64,000 nucleotides of DNA, from NCBI GenBank assembly GCA_946554445.1, contig CAMNSD010000007.1:62001-126000 (forward strand), given 5' to 3'. Below, piece after piece: positions 54,293 through 62,056 of this stretch. This DNA is from an uncultured Lachnospiraceae bacterium. Lineage in GTDB: Bacteria > Bacillota > Clostridia > Lachnospirales > Lachnospiraceae. A model generated the notes under the pieces. That model was given only the letters and a program-made list of their open reading frames with translations, did not search any database and had not been told where the DNA came from. Positions within the stretch are counted from its first letter, which is position 1. Each line of letters starts with the position of its first letter. The translations under genes were made by a program, and so were the position numbers.

Positions 54293-54772
54293 TCATTCCC
54301 CGCCCTCTGTGGGATTGGAGTCATTTTTGCTTTTAAAAATCCAAAGTTTGCTCAACACATAATTCGCCAGAATAACCAGTGTCTGACAGATCAGTTTAGA
54401 AATCTTATCATTGGCGCCCGCGCAGTCTACCAACAGATACATTAACACCACTTCCAGCACCTCCGTAGCTACCCTCGCACTGATAAAAGAGACAAACTCT
54501 TTCCCAATCGACAGTTTGTCTTTGTTCTGACTTTTAAAGACAAAACTTCTATTGGTCCAATAGGCAAACACCACCGTCAGAACCCAAGACACCACCGTTG
54601 CTGCTATATAGTGCATCTGTATGGTATCTGCAAACACAAAATATAAAACATAATTTAAGACAAAAGCCAGGAAACCAAAAATCAGGTAATTGATCCCTTC
54701 CTCATGCTTCTTATACATTCCCCAACCAAAATCCCATAGCTTTTTCATAATTAATAACCATACTCCTTTCAT
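54293..54772 (-). CDS. GtrA-like small membrane protein (candidate polyprenyl-phosphate-sugar flippase)
   Basis: A 159-residue protein with four membrane helices of the GtrA/DPMS family: INYLIFGFLAFVLNYVLYF, ATVVSWVLTVVFAYWTNRSFVF, and a basic K/N-rich linker. GtrA is thought to flip undecaprenyl-phosphate-linked sugars made by GtrB. A GtrB-like GT2 lies at 46,608-47,552 and several GT-C proteins lie between, completing a Gtr-style side-chain pathway. The start is either 54772 or, using the internal AAAGGAG at long spacing, the ATG at 54748. Confidence 0.82.
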   Translation of the reverse strand: MKGVWLLIMKKLWDFGWGMYKKHEEGINYLIFGFLAFVLNYVLYFVFADTIQMHYIAATVVSWVLTVVFAYWTNRSFVFKSQNKDKLSIGKEFVSFISARVATEVLEVVLMYLLVDCAGANDKISKLICQTLVILANYVLSKLWIFKSKNDSNPTEGGE

Positions 54773-54827
54773 GGCAGACAGACTTCATATCCAGACGCGG
54801 TAGTCTGTCTTCTGCGGGATTCTTCCT

Positions 54828-56582
54828 CTAACGCTCCCTGGACACCTTCCCGTCTTCCACCCGGTACACCATATCACATTTTTCTATGGTCTGCAATCTG
54901 TGCGCTATAATAATAAGCGTCTTTCTGCCATGCAGTCTGTTAATGGAATCCATGATCGCCGCCTCAGTCTCATTGTCCAATGCGGAAGTCGCCTCATCCA
55001 GCACCAACACCTCCGGATCCTCAAAAAGCGCCCTGGCAATACTGATACGCTGCCTCTGTCCGCCAGAAATACGGATACCCCGCTCGCCAATACTGGTATC
55101 CAATCCCTCTGGCAAACCTCTCACAAAGGCATCAAGCTGCGCCTCTTCTAACGCCCGCCACACCTTCTCATCGTCAATCTCTTCTTCCGGATAGCCAAAG
55201 GCCACATTCTTACGGATAGAATCATCAATCATAAAAACTGTCTGTGGAATATAACCAACATTTTTAAGCCAGGAAGCATAATGCTCCCTGACGTCCTGTC
55301 CATCCGCCAGTATACTGCCCTCTGCAATCTGCAAAAGCCCTAACAGAATATCCACAATCGTGGACTTACCCGCTCCGGTAGTCCCCACAATTCCCACAGA
55401 ACTGCCAATTGGTATGGTCATATCCGCATGGTCAAAGATAAGCACATTAGTATTGGGGTATTTGTAAGTGATATTTTGAAGCCGAATCTCCCCGGTAACA
55501 TTGAGTTTTTCCACCTCGTTCTTCCGTTGGTACACCGAAGCATCATAACTTACCCTGCCATCATGAATCTCCTCCTGCAGGTTGTCGCTGACACCCATAA
55601 AGAAAGGCTCAAAATAAGAGATAGAAGTCTGATAGTTATTGATTCTGTTGACACTGGGCAAAAGCCGCATGGCCGCAGCAGCCAGCGCCGTCAGCTGCGG
55701 AACCAGTTCCTTTATCTGCGTTCCCTGACCGAGGGTAATCACGAAATAACCCACCATCCCCGTAATACACACCGTCTCGATCAACAACCTAGGCGTTGCA
55801 TTAAATAGATTATATTTCTGAACGGAGTTCACATACCCTTCCCCGCACTTTGCATAGGCATTGATAAAATAGTTCTCTTTATTGGCAATCTTAATCTCCT
55901 TGATGCCCATCACGGACTGCTCGATCCATTTATAAAGACCGCTGTAGTAGTCCTGATTATCCTGACCGGCTTTGATCATAATCGGCTTTAACACCTTTTT
56001 AATAATAAATAAAAGCGCCACCATCAGAGCAGCCACAAACATGATCATCACTGCGTCCGAATAAATAAAGAGAGCCACCACCAGACAGATAAATACAATG
56101 GCCTCACTGAATAACTGCAGGCAGCTTAAAATCAACCCGTACATATTATTGACATCAGACGTAATATTACGCTGTATCACAGAAGTGTCCGCGTTCAGAT
56201 AGTATTCATAAGGCCGCTGCATGAAATTGATCATCATGCGCCTGGAAGTGGCAAACTGGTTCGTATACACAAACTTAAGCTGTGCCTTCTGCTGCCAGAA
56301 CAGGTAAATATTCTTAAGCACTGTCATTCCCACAAAGGCCAGCAGCAAAAACATGGCAAACTGTACACTGCTTGTCATGCCAAGCATATCATAAATGGAT
56401 GAGAGGAGTCTGCTCTCCTCCACCGCCACCGGGTCCATCACCACCGTGACGATCGGGACGAGCATGGAAATCCCCAGGCTCTCCAACACGCCGCCGAACA
56501 GCATCATGACAATGAGCCCCATCATGGTCCGCTTCTGCTTCCTGTCCAAAAGAAGATTCATTTTCTTTAAAATCTTAAGCAT
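54828..56582 (-). CDS. ABC transporter, fused permease and ATPase (PglK-like flippase), second copy
   Basis: A 584-residue half-transporter. The membrane domain starts GGVLESLGISMLVPIV, has IQRNITSDVNNMYGLIL and ITLGQGTQIKELVPQL, and is followed by the ATPase domain: Walker A GTTGAGKST, signature ISGGQRQR, Walker B VLVLDEATSALD and IIAHRL. It is a paralogue of the exporter at 7,172-8,968, 47 kb away in the same orientation. It probably flips a lipid-diphosphate glycan. It lies near the head of the long operon, before GtrA. AGAGGAAAT precedes the ATG. Confidence 0.85.
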   Translation of the reverse strand: MLKILKKMNLLLDRKQKRTMMGLIVMMLFGGVLESLGISMLVPIVTVVMDPVAVEESRLLSSIYDMLGMTSSVQFAMFLLLAFVGMTVLKNIYLFWQQKAQLKFVYTNQFATSRRMMINFMQRPYEYYLNADTSVIQRNITSDVNNMYGLILSCLQLFSEAIVFICLVVALFIYSDAVMIMFVAALMVALLFIIKKVLKPIMIKAGQDNQDYYSGLYKWIEQSVMGIKEIKIANKENYFINAYAKCGEGYVNSVQKYNLFNATPRLLIETVCITGMVGYFVITLGQGTQIKELVPQLTALAAAAMRLLPSVNRINNYQTSISYFEPFFMGVSDNLQEEIHDGRVSYDASVYQRKNEVEKLNVTGEIRLQNITYKYPNTNVLIFDHADMTIPIGSSVGIVGTTGAGKSTIVDILLGLLQIAEGSILADGQDVREHYASWLKNVGYIPQTVFMIDDSIRKNVAFGYPEEEIDDEKVWRALEEAQLDAFVRGLPEGLDTSIGERGIRISGGQRQRISIARALFEDPEVLVLDEATSALDNETEAAIMDSINRLHGRKTLIIIAHRLQTIEKCDMVYRVEDGKVSRER

Positions 56583-56638
56583 GCTCTATTTCCTCTTTTA
56601 TCTCTCTATGACAGGAATATCTTACCACAGGAAAACAT

Positions 56639-57151
56639 TTAGCGCAAATCTCTCTTCTTCGCGCTTGTAATACCGGAGATAATTCCGGTCGCAAAAATCC
56701 CAAGAACCAGAACGATGATCACACCGCCCCATATTTTAGAACGACGCGCCTGTGAACGATAACGTTCTACCACTTCCACAACAAACTTCGCTTCCTCCTC
56801 TGTCTGCGCCATCTCCTCATCCAATGCCGCCACATCTATTTCCTGCAGACTTAAGGAAGCGCTGGGAATATATCCGGTCTTGTCCTGATATATGGCGCGA
56901 TACCAGCCGTCAGCCGTCTCTCCTGTGACAAAAACAAAATCCCCTTTTTGATAGGACATGATCACTTCCGCACCGCCGTTCGGCGCTGCCCTCATCTCCA
57001 CAGACTCCTTCGCTGTCATGAGTTGACTTAATTCAGAAATATCTTCGTTTTCTGCCGCCTGCACAGGATGCATATCCCCCACCATCCCGAATAAAATGGT
57101 CATCATCCCTAATATTGCCAATATACTCTTTACCTTGATTTGCTTCTTCAT
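56639..57151 (-). CDS. Exported SH3-domain protein with C-terminal membrane anchor
   Basis: A 170-residue protein. A signal peptide (about 1-32, ending VQA) is followed by a bacterial SH3 domain (about 46-102; SVEMRAAPN, YQKGDFVFVTGE, WYRAIYQDKTGYIP), an acidic helical segment (105-130) and one membrane helix (141-160) with a basic tail. SH3b domains commonly bind peptidoglycan, so it may sit between membrane and wall and hold or sense the glycan machinery. It is the second gene of the left block, just before the flippase. Function is inferred only. Confidence 0.78.
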   Translation of the reverse strand: MKKQIKVKSILAILGMMTILFGMVGDMHPVQAAENEDISELSQLMTAKESVEMRAAPNGGAEVIMSYQKGDFVFVTGETADGWYRAIYQDKTGYIPSASLSLQEIDVAALDEEMAQTEEEAKFVVEVVERYRSQARRSKIWGGVIIVLVLGIFATGIISGITSAKKRDLR

Positions 57152-57217
57152 ACGCTAATCCTTCCTTTCTAAAATTCATCTATATCTTTTCTTTCATTAA
57201 CTTAAGTATGTTTGACA

Positions 57218-58531
57218 CTACTCTTTTTGCCAAAAACAAGCTGTCAACAACAGGTAAAAATAGCAGACTATATTATGTATTCCCGGATTCCAGAATAAAA
57301 GCTGTATCAGAAAAACCATGGAAATCAAAATAAGGATACTCCTATCCGGCCTGTCCGGCGCATAGTTCCTGTACAGACTGTCCATAAACAACACCATCGA
57401 TACTAATAAAAAGATTCCCGGCAGCACACCAATCACCTGAAAACATTGTAAAATCCCACTTTTGCTTTGCACCACAGCCTCCGCCAAAGGAACCGCCCAA
57501 AATCTGACCATATCATATGACATATCCTCCGGCAATACTACCCTTCCGCCACCTACGACTACTGCTGCAAATATGACCAGTACCATGGCCGCAATAAATC
57601 GGTATCCCTTCTGCATCTTCTTGAGCACCAGCCTGTCTAAATCCACCCCTTCCGGAATCCTGTCCCAGTAGTAAAAGAAGGCAACGCCTCCCGCCGCAAT
57701 CAACAAGTCCAGATAAACGCCATACTTTAACGAATATGAAACCTCCGTTCGTATGATCTGTGTGTATTCCGTGAGAAGACTCATATTGCTCAACATAAAT
57801 AAATAGATAAAAAATAACTGCATCGACCGTTTTACTAACACGGCAGTCGATCTAAGCGCCACCGGGATCATCAGGAAATATAATCCCATCAACCATAGAC
57901 TGATGACATTCTGGTTGAGAAACAATACGAAAAAACTGATCGCAGACACCATCATATAAAATAGGGAACGCATTTTATCGCGGCACGCACAGTACGCATG
58001 TACAGCAATCATTCCAACCAGCAAAAAATAGGAAGATACCTGCGCAGAGTCTGCCAGAAATGCTTCCATCACACTGCTCCTTAAACCGTCATTCAAACTG
58101 CACAGCAGATAGCACCCCGCCATCAGCAGACCACAGTACAACAACAAATCCAGATAAAATGTTTTAAATTCTACACCCCCGGAAACCAACAGACACATGA
58201 CCGCTAACGCGATCATTTCCGCATTCCAGGAAAAATCAATCCCGTCTTCTCCAGAAATACTAAAAAACTTTACAATAACCGATAGAATTGCATACAGAAT
58301 GGCGGCAATGGCAACGGTGTCCGCCAGATATCTGATGGTGGGAAATGTCTCTCCCTCCCGGCCTGCATAAAGTATTTTCAAGAACACCCAGGTTGATGTT
58401 ATGACTAAGAGCAGAAGACTGTATAACGGGAAGCCGGCAATCTCTATTTTTGCCACGGCGAACATGGATAGGGTTAATAAAATACAGATACATTTATCTT
58501 CCAGCCATGGATAGGTGATTTTGTGGTGCAT
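57218..58531 (-). CDS. Multi-spanning membrane protein of unknown family, first gene of the long operon
   Basis: A 437-residue, highly hydrophobic protein with about twelve membrane segments and short loops. The only long polar stretches are at residues 60-70 and 300-320. I do not recognise a family motif; size and topology would fit a Wzy-like polymerase or a transporter. The ATG at 58531 is preferred: AGAAAGG lies nine bases upstream, and the frame extends only 16 codons further. A promoter candidate lies 33-61 bases upstream, so this is likely the first gene of the leftward operon. Confidence 0.6.
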   Translation of the reverse strand: MHHKITYPWLEDKCICILLTLSMFAVAKIEIAGFPLYSLLLLVITSTWVFLKILYAGREGETFPTIRYLADTVAIAAILYAILSVIVKFFSISGEDGIDFSWNAEMIALAVMCLLVSGGVEFKTFYLDLLLYCGLLMAGCYLLCSLNDGLRSSVMEAFLADSAQVSSYFLLVGMIAVHAYCACRDKMRSLFYMMVSAISFFVLFLNQNVISLWLMGLYFLMIPVALRSTAVLVKRSMQLFFIYLFMLSNMSLLTEYTQIIRTEVSYSLKYGVYLDLLIAAGGVAFFYYWDRIPEGVDLDRLVLKKMQKGYRFIAAMVLVIFAAVVVGGGRVVLPEDMSYDMVRFWAVPLAEAVVQSKSGILQCFQVIGVLPGIFLLVSMVLFMDSLYRNYAPDRPDRSILILISMVFLIQLLFWNPGIHNIVCYFYLLLTACFWQKE

Positions 58532-58563
58532 GGTGTGAGTCCTTTCTGAATTTTGTATCAAAA

Positions 58564-58592
58564 TTTGTATTGAAATCAATTTGGAATGTGAA
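58564..58592 (-). promoter_or_regulatory. Candidate sigma-70/SigA promoter of the leftward operon
   Basis: On the minus strand TTCACA (58592-58587), a 17-base spacer and TACAAA (58569-58564) match the -35 and -10 consensus at five and four of six positions. A second overlapping pair, TTGATT (58579-58574) and TACAAA (58557-58552) with a 16-base spacer, is also possible but would leave almost no leader. The AT-rich context raises the chance of random matches. Confidence 0.35.
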
Positions 58593-58913
58593 CGAAATTT
58601 AGTAGTTGTAAAAACTTCCCCAGGGATATATCATATCATTAAAGAGACATTTAAAGCACAAATTATCGTCACTGGAGAACTATCTATGGTATGCGAAGGA
58701 TTATTTAACCTTTTTGGTACAACTTCTGAGGAAGTAATCGCCCGGGCGAAGAAAGAATCGGATGATTATTATCTACCTCAGATCAATGAATTATCTTCAA
58801 ATAATAAAACTCTGTCTTCTCAGATTGATTACTTAAAAAATCTTCTAATACAGAACAACATTTCCTTTAATTTAGAAGCTGCAATGGAAGGGGTGAATAT
58901 GCCCAATCAGTGA
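58581..58913 (+). pseudogene. Short plus-strand ORF, probable 3' remnant of a larger gene
   Basis: This is the only credible plus-strand frame. It encodes 110 residues with no ATG near its 5' end; a TTG at 58581 would have to start it, and the frame stops again about 15 codons upstream. The C-terminal half (SEEVIARAKKESDDYY, then SSQIDYLKNLLIQNN) looks like the coiled-coil tail of Rpn/PD-(D/E)XK transposase-associated nucleases, but I cannot place it firmly. It overlaps the operon promoter region and lies at the switch from GC-richer to AT-rich sequence. It is probably a leftover of a mobile gene; a real small protein is not excluded. Confidence 0.45.
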
Positions 58914-58924
58914 TGGTTGGGCAT
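58899..58924 (+). terminator. Hairpin at the end of the plus-strand remnant
   Basis: ATGCCCAATC (58899-58908), loop AGTGAT, and GGTTGGGCAT (58915-58924) form a 10-bp stem with one G-T pair. The following TTCGTCTCTTTC is only moderately T-rich, so it is a weak intrinsic terminator for the plus strand. On the minus strand no T-run follows. It overlaps the stop codon of the remnant ORF. Confidence 0.4.
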
Positions 58925-58955
58925 TTCGTCTCTTTCACATCTATTACCCATATTT

Positions 58956-59957
58956 TCATAATGCTGTCTTTAAAACTCTTTCACAAATTTTATATAGATA
59001 AGCAGTTAAAATCGTAACCGCTATTACTAAGAGAGCATAGACCATATCATTTTCAATCCATGGTCTCAATATTTCTATAAACAATGGATGTAAAAGAAAA
59101 ATCTCATACGAACATTCTCCTAGCCACATAGTCACCTTGTTTCCCAGACTAAACCAGTGCAAAAGTATAATTACTACCAATACAAAAGAAATTGATGCTG
59201 CATTTCTGGCTATTAGCAATCCACTTGCCCCCCCCCCACGCACAATAAACAGGCAAATAGAAGACAACATTACGACACTGCAGCATATAATCTTAATCAT
59301 CGGCTTTCTTAACACAAATAATTCTTTAAATCTGTCTCTATATATAAAATAAATAATGCCAAGCCAAAAACATAATGTACTCCCATACCACGGATTTTCA
59401 AATTCAAATCCATATGCAACACATATAAATACGATTGAATAAAACAAGATAATCAAATGAAATTTTTTCAAATTATTTTGCATTTTGATACTCATATAAA
59501 AAACGAAATATAGCATCAATAATTCCCACACATACCAATTAGTTCTCAGAAAAAACGTCTTGGGAAACATAATATTGAGCATATACAACATATTTCGATT
59601 AATCATACTATGTAAAATAACATCTACAAGAAAAACTATATATGCTGGAATTAAAACTTTCCTGATTTTATTGGGGACAAACTTTGTCAAGTAATTATTT
59701 TTATTCGCCATACTGTACATAAGCCCATAACCGGACAATGCAAAAAAGATGCCGACAAACAAAACACCCGCCTTTCTGTTTGGAAATAATGCTATGGATT
59801 CAGTGGCTACCCCCAAATGTCCAATCATAATCTCAATGGAACAAATTCCCCTCAAGGCTATGGAGTTGTTTAAATTAAAGGCTGTGTTTGATATTTCTTG
59901 ATTGTATTTAATACCTGTTAAAACAAGTGTTAGCCATAAAAATACGATTGAAATCAA
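58956..59957 (-). CDS. Acyltransferase family 3 membrane protein, with internal poly-G tract
   Basis: A 333-residue protein with about ten membrane helices: IALRGICSIEIMIGHLGV has the conserved His, LFVGIFFALSGYGLMYSM follows, then FLRTNWYVWELLMLYFVFY, and the end shows the YEIFLLHPLFIEI block. It probably O-acetylates the glycan outside the membrane. Gly241-243 are encoded by a run of ten Gs; a slip of one base would remove the last 90 residues. The gene is in frame here. The likely start is a TTG with AGG eight bases upstream, since no ATG is near. It lies 39 bases after the flippase gene. Confidence 0.83.
   Translation of the reverse strand: MISIVFLWLTLVLTGIKYNQEISNTAFNLNNSIALRGICSIEIMIGHLGVATESIALFPNRKAGVLFVGIFFALSGYGLMYSMANKNNYLTKFVPNKIRKVLIPAYIVFLVDVILHSMINRNMLYMLNIMFPKTFFLRTNWYVWELLMLYFVFYMSIKMQNNLKKFHLIILFYSIVFICVAYGFEFENPWYGSTLCFWLGIIYFIYRDRFKELFVLRKPMIKIICCSVVMLSSICLFIVRGGGASGLLIARNAASISFVLVVIILLHWFSLGNKVTMWLGECSYEIFLLHPLFIEILRPWIENDMVYALLVIAVTILTAYLYKICERVLKTAL
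59228..59237. repeat. Poly-G(10) tract within an acyltransferase gene
   Basis: Ten Cs on the plus strand read as ten Gs on the coding strand, giving three Gly codons and the first base of an Ala codon. It stands out in an AT-rich gene. Tracts of this length are classical sites of slipped-strand mispairing. The reading frame given by exactly ten Gs is the full-length one. Confidence 0.9.
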
Positions 59958-59996
59958 CTGTAGTACCTGCTCTCCATTGTGCCGAAATATCCGGGG

Positions 59997-61412
59997 TTAT
60001 CTAAAAATATTAATCAGTTTCCTCACATCTTTCCTATAAATAAAAAAATATATAAATAGAATAAATATTGCCACTACTGTTCCCACAAAAGATTTATTTA
60101 CAAACATTAACCGCCAAAATATCATATACATTGCCATGATAAATACTGTTAATAAAAATCGTTTGGATATTATCAACAATTTCATTTTACATAGTACAAT
60201 CGCACATACAAAATTTGACACTATGTATCCGACCAGTGTTGCTACAGCTGCGCCTTCAATTCCTAATACGGGTATCAATATATAATTAAGTACAATATTT
60301 GATATTGTTCCTGATATAAGAATCAATATGCTGGGCCATGTTTTTTTCACTACCAAAAATTGATTGCTTGCTACTTGAAAAAGCATTTGAAGTAATGGCG
60401 CTAAAAAAAGATATGGCGCCACTATGTATCCATCTAAATATTGCTCCGTAAAAACTATGTTAAAAATCAAATAACTCCACGCACATATAAATAAAGAAAC
60501 AGCAAATGAGATTGTTCCAAGATATTCAAAAATCAATGAATTTCCCTTTACTTGATTTTCTTCTTTCATTGTTGAAAACGCAAAAAATTGCCAGCCTCCC
60601 GCAAACGCTGTATAAATCAGCTGACTACATCCCCCTAATTTACAACCTGCCGAATATATTCCGGCTGCACCAGCTCCAATCATATTCGTTATCATTACTT
60701 TATCACAGGAATTGAATACCCAATAAACAATAAAATTAGGCAAAAGAGGTATTGCAATTACTAATAATTGCCTTAATAATTTTCTATCAAAGTGCTTTAG
60801 TGCAAACCATTTCCGGTTCATTATAAAAAAAATAATTTCCATAGTAATACCAGAAATTACCACAGCCAAAGGTAATGCAACCACATAATATCCTGACAAC
60901 AATAACGGTATTGCAACTGTATAGGAAATAATTGGACTTATTGTGTTTACAACCAAAAAAATTTTTTTCTTATTCTGCATCCTGGTCGGCATCGAAACAA
61001 TGCTATTAGTAGCACTAACTAAAGTAGCCACCGCAGATAAATAAATAATATACGAATATTTTCTATTACCAAAAAAAATTTGCGCCATCCATTCTCGGTT
61101 TACCAACATAATGATAAATATAATGATAGATGTAAACACCGTAAAAATTAACGCCGTTGAACATACGCTTTTTTTAAATTGTTTATCATCTTTCTCAAAA
61201 AACATACGATACCCAGCATCATACATTCCCATGACCGCCAATGCATTACCAATGTTTACTATCGCGTTGGATAAATCACTTATACCATAATACTCCGTAT
61301 TCGGCATAAGCCGGGTGATAATCGGAATCATAATAAATGGTATAATTCTGCTGATTATTCCTCCAACTCCATAAACTAGAAAATTTTCTAAAAATAATTT
61401 AATTTTATTCAT
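59997..61412 (-). CDS. Polysaccharide flippase (Wzx/MATE-like)
   Basis: A 471-residue protein with about fourteen membrane segments and the oligosaccharide flippase pattern: FLVYGVGGIISRIIPFIMIPIITR (residues about 12-35), YGISDLSNAIVNI, then NSCDKVMITNMIGAGAAGIYS and VLGIEGAAVATLVGYIVS. It moves undecaprenyl-diphosphate-linked repeat units across the membrane. Its ATG overlaps the TGA of the HAD gene. Together with two ABC flippases in the left block it makes three candidate flippases in the window, the only Wzx-type one being in the AT-rich block. Confidence 0.88.
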   Translation of the reverse strand: MNKIKLFLENFLVYGVGGIISRIIPFIMIPIITRLMPNTEYYGISDLSNAIVNIGNALAVMGMYDAGYRMFFEKDDKQFKKSVCSTALIFTVFTSIIIFIIMLVNREWMAQIFFGNRKYSYIIYLSAVATLVSATNSIVSMPTRMQNKKKIFLVVNTISPIISYTVAIPLLLSGYYVVALPLAVVISGITMEIIFFIMNRKWFALKHFDRKLLRQLLVIAIPLLPNFIVYWVFNSCDKVMITNMIGAGAAGIYSAGCKLGGCSQLIYTAFAGGWQFFAFSTMKEENQVKGNSLIFEYLGTISFAVSLFICAWSYLIFNIVFTEQYLDGYIVAPYLFLAPLLQMLFQVASNQFLVVKKTWPSILILISGTISNIVLNYILIPVLGIEGAAVATLVGYIVSNFVCAIVLCKMKLLIISKRFLLTVFIMAMYMIFWRLMFVNKSFVGTVVAIFILFIYFFIYRKDVRKLINIFR

Positions 61413-62056
61413 CTCAAACCATTGCGTTCCTCTTTCTCTATTTCATGCATAACATTCCGCAAAGAATTATAAGATTTCATTTTTTTGTTTTCCCAATAAT
61501 TTTTGCTACGAAATCCTCTATTTAACATAAAATTAGTAATTTTAGTATCTTCTACACAATCAGCTTCCGTATCACCTATAACAATATTTATATCTCCAAG
61601 ATTATGTAATATATATTCTTTTTTTTTGGTTTTTGCCTCTATTGGGGACACAATCATAATTTCATCAAGCAACCTATTGACTTTTGATTTCTCAATAAAT
61701 TTCAAAACTCCTTCTCTATTTTTTCGTGCGGAAACAATTATAACTTGAAATCCATTCGTTTTTAAAAATGTCAAAAAATCCAGGGCGTCATCATACCATA
61801 CATCTTTCATAATTTCTTCATCTAGTTCAATCATCTCCACCCATTTTAAAAATATTTTTTCTATTAAAGTGGAATCTATCTGCAACTTTTTTTCTAAATA
61901 ATCTTTTGTAGAATAACCATCCGCTTTATACCTAAGAAAATCATCAATACACAAATTGTTTGAACAATATTTTCTAAGCGCTTTATGCAGAACTGATATA
62001 TGTCTTGCCTTACTATCAATTAAAGTGCCGTCCAAATCAATAAATGCTTTCTTCAT
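61409..62056 (-). CDS. HAD-superfamily phosphatase
   Basis: A 215-residue HAD protein. FIDLDGTLIDSK holds the nucleophile Asp7 and acid Asp9. IIVSARKNREG gives motif II, SPIEAKTKKKEY the motif III lysine region, and VIGDTEADC motif IV. It likely removes phosphate from a sugar or small-molecule phosphate. The ATG at 62056 has AGGAAA seven bases upstream and lies inside the end of the ATP-grasp gene, so the two are coupled. Lys144-146 are encoded by nine As in a row. Confidence 0.82.
   Translation of the reverse strand: MKKAFIDLDGTLIDSKARHISVLHKALRKYCSNNLCIDDFLRYKADGYSTKDYLEKKLQIDSTLIEKIFLKWVEMIELDEEIMKDVWYDDALDFLTFLKTNGFQVIIVSARKNREGVLKFIEKSKVNRLLDEIMIVSPIEAKTKKKEYILHNLGDINIVIGDTEADCVEDTKITNFMLNRGFRSKNYWENKKMKSYNSLRNVMHEIEKEERNGLR
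61619..61627. repeat. Poly-A(9) tract within the HAD gene
   Basis: Nine Ts on the plus strand read as three AAA codons (Lys144-146) between motifs II and IV of the HAD protein. The surrounding block is AT-rich, so such a run is less surprising than the poly-G tract nearby. Confidence 0.85.
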
